NCBI GenBank assembly: GCA_026874595.1
Contig: CM049314.1
Span: forward strand, 52,869,812-52,933,811
Length of the DNA stretch: 64,000 nt
Reading direction: 5' to 3'
Source: Sipunculus nudus
Taxonomy: Eukaryota > Annelida > Sipuncula > Golfingiida > Sipunculidae
Shown here: positions 11,126-21,499 of the stretch, piece after piece
Layout of the letters: every line of letters begins with the position of its first letter
Position numbering within the stretch: the first letter of the stretch is position 1
Translations under genes and position numbers: made by a program
The notes under the pieces: generated by a model
What the model was told of the DNA's origin: nothing
What the model saw: only the letters and a program-made list of their open reading frames with translations
Database searches by the model: none

Positions 11126-11164
11126 GTGAAGACTTTTTCAAATATATAATTATTATATAATAAT

Positions 11165-11227
11165 ATTATCTCGTTCGTACGACATATTATCTTGTACGTA
11201 CGACATATTATCTCATACGTACGACAT
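11165..11227. repeat. 3 x 21-bp tandem repeat with CGTACG palindromes
   Basis: Three contiguous 21-bp copies (ATTATCTYRTWCGTACGACAT pattern) start at 11165, 11186 and 11207. Each carries TCGTACGA- or ACGTACGA-like palindromic centres. Confidence 0.8.
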
Positions 11228-11524
11228 AAATAATCTTACAGATCTGATTCACAGACTACACAACAGGCTAACGTCGGAACACCGTTGAAACGAACTTACA
11301 CACATATTTATGTATTTAATTATTTATATATACTATAAATTTAAATGCTATTCGATTTATCATTGGTTTTATAAATTACCTAATTTTGTGGTAAAAAATC
11401 AATACATCTGTAAGAATAATGTTATGTAATCTGCAAAAAATTAATGATGAAGCAATTATGAATTGTGAATCAACTGATGTATTCAGATATTTATGTTATA
11501 TTGCAAATGTATAAAATTGCAGGG

Positions 11525-13097
11525 TAGTCCTTGGGCTGAGAGGGGTCCTGTGTGCAATCATATGTCCCCTAATTTTGACTTCTGATCCAGGCAGGACACC
11601 CTTATGGGAGTAAAACAAACTTTGGTAGACATCCTGGATCGTGGGCAGAAAGTGTAAAATTCAAGATGGCGTCGAAGATGGCCGCCGAACCATTGAATCA
11701 TATATAACTCAAAAAGTAATTGAGGTAGGGGAATGATTTTGGTGTCTTTGCCTATGTGTTCAAGGTCAAGGAATCTATTGAAATCATTTCCAAGACAATA
11801 CCGTATCTGGTTTTGGTGATACTCAATATGGCTGCCAATATGGCCGCCGTACCATAAAATCATACATAACTCAAACAGTAATTGAGGTAAGGGAATGATT
11901 TTGGTGTCTTTGCTTATGTTTTCAAGGTCAAGGAATCTATGGAAACCAATTTCCAAGACAATACCGTATTTGATTGCGGTTAAATTCAATATGGCTGCCA
12001 ATATGGCCGCCGTACCTTAAAATCATACATAACTCAAAAAGTAATTGAGGTAAGGGAATGATTTTGGTGTCTTTGCCTATATTTTCAAGGTCAAGGAATC
12101 TATTGAACCCGTTTCCGAGACAATACCGTACTTGTTCACACTAGATTCAATATGGCTGTCAATATGGCCGCCGTACCATAAAATCATACATAATTCAAAA
12201 AGTAATTGAGGTAGGGGAATGATTACCGTGTCTTTGACTATTTTTTCAAGATCAAGGAATCTATTGAAACCATTTTCAAGACCATACCCTATTTGGTTTC
12301 GGTGATATTCAATATGGCTGCGATATGGCCGCTGTATCATTGAATTGCATATGACAAGCCAAGGAATCAAGGTAGGGGGTTGATTTTTGTGTTATCGTCT
12401 ATGTTTTTAGGGACCAGGAGTCTCTTTAATTTTTTTTCAAGACTTTACTGTTTCTGGTTAAGGGGATATTTAATATGGCTGCAAAGAGAGCAACCAATGA
12501 ACCATTGGATCATGTATAACAATCCAAGGAATTAAATTACTGGTTGATATTTTAATGTCTTTGCCTATGTTTTCAGGGTCAAAGAATCTATTTAACCCTT
12601 TCTTCAAGACATTACCGGATTTGGTTATCGTGATTTTCAATATGGCTGCCATTACGGCCACTGTACCATTGCACCATGTCTGCCTGTTCAAGAAATTAAG
12701 GTAGGGGATGATATTTCGATGTCTTGCCTATGTTTTAAGGGTTAAAGGATCTATTGAAACTATTTAAGACAATACCGTAATGGGTTATGGTAAAATTCAA
12801 CATTGTTACCATTATGGCTAACAATATAGCAGCTGCACTATTGAATCTTGAGTAACTCACTAAAGAATCGAGACAAGATTGATTTTGTTGTCTTTTATTA
12901 AATTTTCAATTGTAAAAAACTACCAAAATCATCATCAGGTCGGTATCTTTTCAGGCTAAAGTGGAATTCAATATGGCTCCGATATGGCGGCCATGTCATT
13001 AAAAAATCATCCAAAATTCACCAAGGAATGCAGCTTGGTGATTAATTTGGGGGTCTTCAAGGTCAAGGTATCTCTTGAAATTATTATGTCGATAAAG
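11525..13097 (+). repeat. ~162-bp tandem-repeat element, left part
   Basis: A unique leader (11525-11645, with GACTTCTGATCCAGGCAGG) is followed by about nine copies of a 161-163-bp unit. The unit marker GAATGATTTTGGTGTCTTTG starts at 11731, 11893, 12056 and 12217, with more diverged copies near 12380, 12540, 12700, 12870 and 13040. Each unit contains CAATATGGCTGCCAATATGG. Copies nearest the leader are most alike and those farther away decay. The structure resembles bivalve pearl elements or Helentron-associated tandem-repeat elements; that family link is inference. Open frames through it are repeat shadows. The Ginger-like element at 13098 interrupts the array. Confidence 0.8.
13094..13097. 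other. left 4-bp target duplication (AAAG)
   Basis: AAAG precedes the left tip and TAAG (15175-15178) follows the right tip. Removing the element and one copy restores a 162-bp unit whose flanks (GACAATACCGTATTTGG in sister copies) align across the junction. Confidence 0.6.
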
Positions 13098-13223
13098 TGT
13101 TACGCGCCATCGGTCGATCTAGCCCATCGGCCGATGGGTTTGCGCCATCAATCGATCGACCGATGGGTCGCCCATCGGCCGATGGGCCGCCCATCGGCCG
13201 ATGGGTTTGCGCCATCAGCCGAT
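13098..13223 (+). repeat. left terminal inverted repeat of the Ginger-like element
   Basis: It pairs with 15025-15174. Repeated CATCGGCCGATG palindromes at the ends are candidate transposase binding sites. Short open frames translating to repeated RPMGRPSADG-like strings are artefacts of the repeat. Confidence 0.8.
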
Positions 13224-13318
13224 TTCTTATTGCAAAATATGTATGTAAAATTGTAAGAAAATGTCTTTCGAAAATTTTATTAATTGATTGATATATCTAT
13301 ATGATCTGACTTGGTCGG

Positions 13319-14662
13319 TTGGTGATTGATGAAGAGGAGTTGAATGAGACGGAGACAGAAACATCTTCACCTCTGGAGAACCAACTCAAATTTGTGTATC
13401 TGTGCCGCAACCCATGTCGCCGCTTGCACCGCCAGAGGATACAGAGGAGAAAGACGAAACACTTCCGTCAAGTCAAACTTTCGCATCTACGCAAGACACT
13501 TCTATCGAGTCAAACGTTTACATGGCCTCACATGAGGAGATTCGAGAAAAGGCCAGAGAACGCTCGTACAAGGCAGCTTGTCGGATGTCTGACGCGTACA
13601 ATCGAAAGAAACGTGTTGTTACGAGAGAGTTCACTGTTGAGGACAGAGTGTCTGTTGCCGAAGATTGACCGGTCGTCGACAGATCTACCACGTTTACCTG
13701 GTGTCATAATTGAATCGCACGGAAATAAGTTAAAAACGTACACGATCGCTTGTACTTATGGAATTCTATCTGCGAAATTCCGCGCTGGTGACTTGCAGGA
13801 ATATAGTGGGGAACTTGAGGAATTCAACATCGAAAAGAAGTTGTCCCTTCGTGAGGCCGCGAAGCTAGCAAATGGTAGAAATCACTTTATAAGAAATTCT
13901 TGCAAGTGCACCACGGGTTGCAAAACGTCGAAGAGGTGCACCTGCCGTACTAACGGTATATCGTGCTCCATGCATTGTCATCCGGAAAGTGATTGCTGTA
14001 ACAAAGAGAACGATCAACAGGGATGCGTGGATGCCTCTCAATCAGTTAAATCGTCAGCAGACACTCCACCTGAAGTCAAATCGGTACGAAAATCAGCATC
14101 GTTTGCGGCCAAACTTGGTGAGAAAGACGTCAGGACTCTGTCCCGCTCTAACGGTTGGTTAAATGACAAACATATGTTGGCAGCAAGTCAAATCATGCGC
14201 CAGGATCATCCAGAGTACGATGGCCTGAAAGACACTGTACTTCAACAACGAAGAGAATGGGGGGCCAAACCGACAAAAGAGTTTGTTCAAATTTTTCATG
14301 TGAATAGGGACCATTGGATAACAGCATCTAACATTGGAGAGGAAGGCAGTACCGTCAACGTGTATGACTCTTTGTGTAAGAAACCATCCGCTTCAACCAA
14401 AACGCTCATAGCGAAATTTATGGAGATTAGTCCAGATAAATTAACCCTTCAAGTTATGAATGTTCACAAATAAACCAACTCCAGTGACTGTGCAGTCTTA
14501 GTCTTAGCCTATGCTAAAACCCTCCTTGTGGGCAATGATCCTTGTAGCCAGAATTATATTTATCCTAGATGTCATCTGTCCACACATCTGCCTAGCGGGA
14601 ACCTCCCTCCATTTCCAGCAGCAATCACAGTCCGTTTTCCGAGGACATTGTTCAGAAATTAG
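13319..14662 (+). pseudogene. decayed transposon protein: SH3/GPY-F-like, CXC-like, Ulp1-like protease
   Basis: The longest open segment (13319-14473, 384 codons) holds the C-terminal part of a Ginger/KRBA2-like transposon protein. Residues ~120-165 (KIDRSSTDLPRLPGVIIES ... GILSAKFRAGDL) match the SH3/GPY-F-like region that follows the integrase core in this family. Residues ~193-222 form a Cys-rich CXC-like module (CKCTTGCKTSKRCTCR). Residues ~260-384 look like a Ulp1/C48 cysteine protease, with catalytic His in RDHW and Asp in VYDS. TAA at 14471-14473 sits exactly where the catalytic Gln is expected; the same frame continues past it with the SSDC catalytic-Cys motif to TAG at 14660-14662. 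Upstream, 13402-13668 carries the natural reading (EKARERSYKAACRMSDAYN) in a different frame, so frameshifts lie near 13400 and 13666. The DDE core is missing. It is dead. Confidence 0.7.
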
Positions 14663-14976
14663 GCCATATTTGAAATCAGCTATAACTTTCTCGCAAAATA
14701 GAATTAATACGACTTGATTTGTTTCAAACAGCGCTACCCGCCGATTGAGTAATATATATACAAGTGGTTCACTAGGTATGTTTATATATAGGTATGTTTA
14801 GAGATATGTATATGCACAATAAGGTGTTATAATCTGTAAATGAAAATCTCATATCAGAGATTACATATATGATATTAGTTAGTAGATTTATTTTTTAGTT
14901 ATTAGTAAAGTTTTATGATATCTTTGTTACTATAGGTAACATTTTGGAAACTAGATGTATGAATAATATTTATCTG

Positions 14977-14982
14977 AATAAA
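14977..14982 (+). terminator. AATAAA signal inside the Ginger-like element
   Basis: AATAAA lies about 315 bp after the ORF remnant and before the right terminal repeat, a plausible 3' end for the ancestral transposon mRNA. Confidence 0.25.
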
Positions 14983-15024
14983 TAAATATTCATGGTACAT
15001 GGATTGTACAGCGTGATATTTTAT

Positions 15025-15174
15025 ATCGACCGACGGCGCGAACCCATCGGCCGATGGGCTTGCGCCATCGGCCGTTGGGTCAGCCCATCGGCCGATGGGC
15101 GACCCATCGGTCGATCGACTGATGGCGCAAGCCCATCGGCCGATGGGCTTGATCGACCGATGTGGCGCGTAACA
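15025..15174 (-). repeat. right terminal inverted repeat of the Ginger-like element
   Basis: Reverse complement of 13098-13223 with one extra palindromic block. It carries the same CCATCGGCCGATGG units in inverse orientation. Confidence 0.8.
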
Positions 15175-15330
15175 TAAGTATTTGATAATGACGAAATTTA
15201 GTATGGCTGCCAATATGCCAGAGTGTCTTAACATTTAACGTAAAATCCTTAGAACTCAAGCTACATTGACAAATAATTGATTATAAGTTTTTGATGTAAA
15301 GGAATTGATGAAATCAACATATATCAACGG
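15175..15330 (+). repeat. remainder of the ~162-bp array right of the insertion
   Basis: AGTATGGCTGCCAATATG (about 15201) continues the unit broken at 13097. The match to the unit fades by about 15240 and the rest is a diverged tail. Confidence 0.55.
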
Positions 15331-15967
15331 ATAATACCTATCTCTTTGCATGCAAGTTTCATATCTAATGGGTACCAAGTCCATCATAACTTATTCAGGT
15401 TTATTGAGTGCAACTTTCCACATGTCGATTTTACATGGGTGCGTTTTACTTGTTTGAAATTTGCAGAATATGAAGCAGGGAAGTCTCTGCTTCCTGCAAG
15501 ACAATACACACTAGAGAAACTAGTGTATGTCTTATGGAATGCTTTAAGGTACGGCCCTGGTTAGAATTGTTTGTTGGTGGTAGATCATGAAGTGAAGTTC
15601 CTGTTATGTTGATGCTACATTGTGTACTGCAAATGATCGACAGTTGCTATGATTTCCACAGGTTAGTACCTGAACAAGGTATTTTTCTGCATTGCACATT
15701 CTTGTATATTTCCATTCATCCGTCTAGAATCTCTAAGAAAGGTATTGGAGACAATTGCTTTATTGTTGTTGCTTTGGTACAGTGGTCAAAATTTGCTAGT
15801 AACGCCATTTCCAGTCAGGACATGAATGGGTGGAAGAACATGAATATAAGCTGGCCGACTCTTTTGTTGGATCATGAATTTGAATATACCTCATTTTTGT
15901 CTCCAGTTCTCCCTCGGAGCCAGAGTTCATTAAGTCCACTTGACACAAACAGATCTCTTTTACCAGC
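15331..15967. other. unassigned stretch, no supported gene
   Basis: Open frames of 72 codons (15346-15564) and 136 codons (15606-16016) occur on the plus strand, but neither has a recognisable domain. The second runs into the transposon terminus at 15976, which argues against a real protein. Confidence 0.35.
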
Positions 15968-16045
15968 GATAATAACCGGGGGCGGATCCAGGATTTTGCA
16001 AAGGGGGGTGGGCTAGTTGATACTTCGCTAATCATACATATATAA

Positions 16046-16049
<4 letters not shown>

Positions 16050-16102
<53 letters not shown>
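16050..16102. repeat. (TA)n microsatellite
   Basis: Alternating TA run with one interruption near its right end; a second TA run follows at about 16161-16186 after (TTA)n. Confidence 0.9.
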
Positions 16103-16109
<7 letters not shown>

Positions 16110-16146
16110 TATATTGGCGCAGGCACTTGCCATAAACATTTATCTT

Positions 16147-16178
<32 letters not shown>

Positions 16179-16199
16179 TATATATTTCAGTGTAAACTT

Positions 16200-17665
16200 C
16201 TAATGTTCAAAAGGTTATAATGCGTGAATCGTTGGGTACGCTGTTTGAATTTAAATCACTTGATACCGATAAAAAAAAACCAGAATTCTTTGCCTTAATA
16301 AAAACAACGAAAAACTGCCCTTTTTCTATTCTTAAACTTCGGAATAATGGTTTTGAAAAAAAAATCAACTGTTATTGATGGATGAGAGAAAGAGGTATTA
16401 GATGGCCAGTACCACATTCAATCTCTTGTAAACATGTCGTCGTAGTTTCAATCTAACATTTAATAATTTGCAGACTTGAAACTAACAAAACACGAATCCA
16501 CGGTTATTAATATATACCTTTGCATTTTCCACTTCATATACGATCTGTCAATTTGTGAATTGTGAAATTGTTGTAAATGGGTACAGAGGTGCAACTTATA
16601 ATATTTTCCCGAGACATAGTTTACAACTTGAAACTCATGAACAAAGTTGAGACAAAACGTATTATGTGTATTTTTTTAATTTTTATTTTGTGAATTAACA
16701 GTTTATAGCGCGAGGATTATATTAATTCAAGAGAAATGTGGGTTAAGTTCACGAACTCGATTTTGCATAACCGGTCCGCTCGCCCCTTTCGGAAATATAT
16801 ATTCAATTAAAGTTTCCCCTAAATAATAAAAAAGACTTTTATCGCCTTTTTTCACAACAGTAAATCATCTTTTAAATAAAAATATTATTGTGATCCAGTT
16901 AACTCTTAATTATTTTGGATTGTTTTTTCTGGCTCTCCTCATAAGTCCGTCTATAACTGTTGAGTACAGCTGCTAACAGACGAACCAACCAACGTCGATA
17001 GTTACATGATAAACCTTTTTTTTCTAACAACCGATAGAATATTAATAATATCTTTATAAGGTATCGTATAGAGATGAACATGAGACGTGAGCACAAGTGC
17101 CCAACGATGTAAACATTCATAATTAAATCTCAGATAACTGATCTGTCATAAATAAAGACAAAACTACATATAAACATTTAAGTGCAATGAACATCATTGA
17201 AAGGCAAACGAATAACTCATGATTGTATATTATTCTCTAAATACTTTTTAAGATATTACTCACCAGCATTCATTTTGAATAACTGGTATAGCTTAAATTG
17301 CTTTTCCATGTGTGCAGTTGCTTCATTGGTCTATAACTTGCTTTTATACGTTCAAATATATCTCTTTTATATATACATCTGAATTATAAAATGCAATTCT
17401 TTCGTTCGCATATTTATGCATTATCGTTTACATATTTATTTGGTAATTTATACATTTGTAATCGATAATAAATCTTCCGTAAAACGATGCTATAGGTATT
17501 AAACATTGTCAGTTTACTCAAGTTTCTTGTTCCGTTTTGTACATTTTTTTTTCTTTTAAAGAGCGACACGAAAAAATAATTTAAAAACAGATACCCCATT
17601 GAGAATTTCAACTGATATATAAGCAATGTTGGAAAATGCCTAACTAATTATTTAAAAATACAACA
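16200..17665. other. interior of the hAT-like element, non-coding
   Basis: AT-rich with only short frames of 60-73 codons on either strand. No transposase motif is visible in any frame. Confidence 0.4.
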
Positions 17666-17667
17666 AG

Positions 17668-17830
17668 GACCTAGGGCCACAAGGGTCCCCGGCCATATGT
17701 TTAACTAGGAAAGTGTGGCATCAGTGATGGTGCGGGACGGCCGGGCGGATTGAAGGACAGACGGACGAAAGGACGGAGGGACTGGCAGACTCGGACCTTT
17801 TTAGTAGTCCTCTCTCCTAATGTCGGGGGA
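17668..17830. repeat. GC-richer block with GGACGGACGG-like runs
   Basis: GGACCTAGGGCCACAAGGGT followed by GGACAGACGGACGAAAGGAC contrasts with its AT-rich surroundings. The GACGGAC style occurs in invertebrate dispersed repeats; a weak inverted relative (GTCTGTCCGTCCG) occurs near 5250. Confidence 0.35.
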
Positions 17831-17982
17831 ATAAAAAGATGCCTAATCCTGGTGTAGACAAGCGTTTCTCCGAACGATTCCTTGGGTTTTCAACTTTTAT
17901 TTTTCAGTTGAGAGGGTGATATTTGTATGACGGCAACTGAAAATAATGAAAATCTTCTCTGATAAAAATGATGTTTTCAGCT

Positions 17983-18013
<31 letters not shown>
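17983..18013. repeat. poly-G tract, about 31 bases
   Basis: Uninterrupted G-run just inside the right end of the hAT-like element. It is a potential G-quadruplex and a likely length-error site in sequencing. Confidence 0.9.
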
Positions 18014-18015
<2 letters not shown>

Positions 18016-18059
18016 TTCAGCCCCCAAAGCTCCCCCTCTGGATCCGCCACTGATAACGA

Positions 18060-18700
18060 TCTGTTTCAGCTCATTTCTTACCCAAAAAGAGGACAAGAGG
18101 AATGATTGGGACATCCGCCTCTTCATGATCAGGGACTAAGCGATCCATTTCTGACCGACTGTGTCTTAAGGGAAATATTAACCAACCTGCATTATTCTAG
18201 TGTACACTCAGGTCTTTCTGAGTAAAAAAAATATTTCACTGGACACTTTATGAGGAAAGCTTCAAGTTTAATTTTATTATTTGATGTTGGAGAGAAACTG
18301 TCCAGATTCCTTAGTTTTTGGGTCCAGAGAAATACTGCCAACAAGAACAGGAGTTTTCAATGTGCGCCTTTGTCTTTCACAGATACCTTTATATAAGAGT
18401 AAAAAATGAAACCTACACGTTGTGCAATTTGACAAATATCCGAGCACCAAGCCCAGGAACTGTTCAAATAGTTCCCTAAAGGTGGTAACACTGATTTTTA
18501 TTATTTATATCATGACGCCAACAACACAGCCTGTAGGCATATGTGATTGTTCCACTGGCAGAACATCTTTTGCTCTGGATTTTTTTTTCATTTTTTCATG
18601 TTTGTTGTTCTTTTAGCTCAGCAGACTGTACGTCATTTGCCTAGGCAAATATAAATGAAATCAAGATATTCTACCGGCTATAGGAACAAAAAAAAATCAT
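18060..18700. other. flank of the hAT-like insertion, no gene seen
   Basis: Short frames only. Sequence continues that left of the insertion at 15967. No RNA gene or clear repeat was found. Confidence 0.35.
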
Positions 18701-18704
18701 TTGT

Positions 18705-19290
18705 GCACTAAGAATGTCAGATTGGCACTTATAGTATCTAATAGGCCCAGAATCCTCTAACGCAACAAAGGAGCTTCTGGAAATATCTTCAAGGAAATCT
18801 AAAGTTAATTCATCGTGACATATATTCTGCAAGCTACAGGGCCAAAAGATGATCTCGAACACCCAGACAGTCTGACTGGGTTCAAATGGTGTCCGTAAAC
18901 CCTATAATATTTTAACCTAACATCCAGGGAAGTTCTGTGCAAATCTCCTTTGAAACCTGAAATAAGTTCTTAGAGCATTCTAATATAACATTCAGAGAGG
19001 TCTTTGGAAGGTTTTTGTCGAATCCCTAAACTAGATCACTGTAATCGTAATGCTGTGAGCTAAAGGAAACACACGAATTTAACACTGAAAGTCAGATTGG
19101 TACAAATTATTACAGTTTGACCTAGAATCTTCTCACATAAAATTTTAGGTCCACCCTAAATCTCCATCAACAATTGAAACTGGGTTAGATTATCTGTATT
19201 TTGTGAGCTACAAGCAGCAAATCTAATTTTTAGCACCCAGAAAGCCAGACAGGGCATCAGTCTTAAATGTTTGATATAAAAAAATGTCTT
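18705..19290. repeat. degenerate ~375-bp tandem duplication
   Basis: GTCAGATTGG (18717 and about 19091), AGAATCcTCT-like and GAGCTACAgGC...CACCCAGAcAGnCnGAC phrases recur with an offset near 375 bp. The two copies are heavily diverged. Confidence 0.5.
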
Positions 19291-19509
19291 AGCTAAAGTA
19301 AAGGGAGGTCATTGTAATGTCTTCTTGGATATACAAAAATAAAGTCAATAGGACCTATGTTCTACAAGACTTGTGCATGAAAGAACCTGATTTGAGCACA
19401 CAATATGTTAGATGTACATGAATAATTTTAGCAGTTATCAAAGAAACTTATATTGGCTGCTAATGTTAACTAACACCAAAGCCAAACAAAAAAAACAATT
19501 TTCTCGAAA

Positions 19510-20580
19510 ATAATTTCAGGAATCCCAGACATTGAAAACATAGGCAAAGATACCACACTGAATCCCCAACCTTAATTCTTTGGCTTGTCAGACATGACTC
19601 AACTGTTAAAAAGCCATATTTGCAGCCATATTGAATATCACCATAACCAAATACCGTATTGTCTTGGAGTTGGTTTTAGTAGATTCTTTGACCCTGACAA
19701 CAGGGGCAAAGATACCAAAATCAAACCCCTACCTCTATTCCATGGAGTGTCGTACATGTTCAAATGTACAACGGCCATATTGACAGCCATATTAAATATT
19801 CCCAGAAACAAAAACAATATAGCCTTGAGGATAATTTAAATAGTCTCCTGGGCCCTGAAAAACATAGACGATTACACCAAAATCAACCCCCTTCCTTGAT
19901 TCCTTGGCTTGTCATATGCGATTCAATGGTACAGCGGCCATATTGGCAGCCATATAGAATATCACCGTAACCAAATCCGGTACTGTCTTGGAAATGTATT
20001 CAATAGATTTCTTGACCCTGAAAACATGGACAAAGAAACCAAAATCATTCCCATACCTCAACTACTTTTTGAGCTATGTATGATTTTATGGTACGGCGGC
20101 CATATTGGCAGCCATATTGAATATCACCGTAACCAAAAACGGTATTGTCTTGGAAATTTTTCAATAGATTCATTGACACTGAAAACATGGACAAAGAAAC
20201 CAAAATAATTCCCATACCTCAATTACTTTTTTGAGTTATGTATGATTTTATGGTACGGCGGCCATATTTGTAGCCATATTGAATATCACCGTAACCAAAT
20301 ACAGTATTGTCTTTGAAATTTTTTCAATAGATTCATTGACCCTGAAAACATAGGCAAAGACACCAAAATCATTCCCCTTCCTCAATTACTTTTTGAGTTA
20401 TGTATGATTCAATGGTTCGGTGGCCATCTTGGACGCCATCTTGAATTTCACCTTTTCTGCCCGCGAACCAGGATGTCCACCCAAGTTTTTTTTTACTCCT
20501 CTAACGGTTTCCTACCTGGATCAGAAGTCAAAATTAGGGGACATACGATTGCACACAGGACCCCCCTCAGCCCCCGGACT
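19510..20580 (-). repeat. second ~162-bp tandem-repeat element, inverted
   Basis: About six copies of the 11525-13097 unit in reverse complement, marked by GACCCTGAAAACATnGnCAA near 19536, 19695, 19855, 20015, 20178 and 20340. The leader follows (20460-20580, CCTGGATCAGAAGTCAAAAT) and homology to the first leader stops at GGACT/A. Copies nearest the leader are again the most alike. The two elements face each other about 4.2 kb apart (to the array remnant), or 6.4 kb counting the Ginger insertion. Confidence 0.8.
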
Positions 20581-20886
20581 AGGGGTGTAGCCAGGATTGA
20601 GGGAGTGGAGAGAGCCATGATCAGTGTCGGATCCAGATATTTGAAAAGGGGGGGGGGGGGGGGGGCTAATATACATGTATGGGTACTATGAAAATTGTTA
20701 TATATACGTATATATGTATGTATATATTATTATTATTATTATGACTATGCGTTAGATATTTTAGTGTATGAAAACATGTTTTTTTTTTATTTGAATTATG
20801 AACCATGCTTTCATTAAGGTTAGTTATAGGTATACATGGGGAGGGTATGGGAGTGGGTATCCCCCTCCCTTATAGGGAATTATAGG

Positions 20887-21142
20887 GAATATGCAATGAA
20901 AAGAGGACGATTTGAGGCAATTTCACAAAAAAAATTAGGATTTCCTGTTCCTGAAAAAAACTGTTCCCTTATGTCTTTGCGTTATGTATATATAGTCAAA
21001 CTGTAGAGAGGTTCAATATTTACTATTTATATGTCTTCAAAATAAAAATATATAATTTCAATTGTTTTCAATATGTTAAAGTCAATTGCGCAAGGGCGCA
21101 TTTACTTTTATAACTTGCAAAATATTATCTTTTGAATGTAAT
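20887..21142 (+). repeat. ~255-bp direct repeat, copy 1
   Basis: GAATATGCAATG through TTTTGAATGTAAT; it recurs 350 bp downstream with about 95% identity. Confidence 0.9.
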
Positions 21143-21221
21143 CTTTGAGCATTACATTCAAAAGATAATATTTTGCAAGTTATAAAAGTAAATGCGCCCT
21201 TGCGCCATTGACTTTAACATA
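21072..21221. repeat. 71-bp near-perfect inverted repeat with 8-nt loop
   Basis: Arms 21072-21142 and 21151-21221 are reverse complements with a single mismatch, around the loop CTTTGAGC. The arms hold GCGCAAGGGCGCATTTAC and ATAACTTGCAAAATATTATC. A transcript would fold into a long hairpin. Confidence 0.95.
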
Positions 21222-21236
21222 ATATATAATTTTTTT

Positions 21237-21494
21237 GAATATGCAATGTAAAGAGGATGTTTTGAGGTAATTTCACAAAAAAAATTAGGATTTCCTGTTT
21301 TTGAAAAAAAACCTGTTCCCTTATGTCTTTGCGTTATGTATATATAGTCAAACTGTAGAGAGGTTCAATATTTACTATTTATATGTCTTCAAAATAAAAA
21401 TATATAATTTCAATAGTATTCAGTATGTCAAAGTCAATTGCGCAAGGGCGCATTTACTTTTATAACTTGCAAAATATTATCTTTTGAATGTAAT
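21237..21494 (+). repeat. ~255-bp direct repeat, copy 2
   Basis: Repeats 20887-21142 with small indels, including a further copy of the hairpin arm at its right end. The region is therefore arranged as body-arm / inverted arm / body-arm. Confidence 0.9.
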
Positions 21495-21499
21495 GCTCG

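Larger units (their letters stand above)
13098..15174 (+). mobile_element. Ginger-like DNA transposon, internally deleted
   Basis: The element begins TGTTACGCGCCATCGG and ends CCGATGTGGCGCGTAACA. Terminal inverted repeats are about 126 bp (left) and 150 bp (right). They are packed with the palindrome CCCATCGGCCGATGGG, about five copies each including variants. TGT...ACA tips with a 4-bp target duplication fit the Ginger group, cut-and-paste transposons with retroviral-integrase-like DDE transposases. The 2,077-bp copy keeps only a C-terminal coding portion and lacks the zinc-finger and DDE core, so it cannot move itself. It sits inside the ~162-bp repeat array, which dates it later than the array. 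Confidence 0.75.
15976..18051. mobile_element. probable hAT-like non-autonomous element (GGCGGATCCAG ends)
   Basis: The left end reads GGGGGCGGATCCAGGATTTT followed by a short G-run. The right end is its inverse, CTCTGGATCCGCCACT, preceded by a 31-base G-run (17983-18013). GATAATAA (15968-15975) and GATAACGA (18052-18059) form a possible 8-bp target duplication with two differences, as hAT elements make. The ~2.08 kb interior has AT microsatellites (about 16050-16102 and 16161-16186) and no transposase. The superfamily is inferred from end style and duplication length. Confidence 0.5.

Noticed and set aside
11558-12370. Minus-strand frames of 97-147 residues with repeated YHRNQIRYCLG-like strings
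   Set aside because: Shadows of the ~162-bp tandem repeat, whose period is close to a multiple of three; the same strings appear at 19585-20208 in the inverted array.
15606-16016. 136-residue plus-strand gene
   Set aside because: Runs into a transposon end at 15976 and shows no domain or coding bias.
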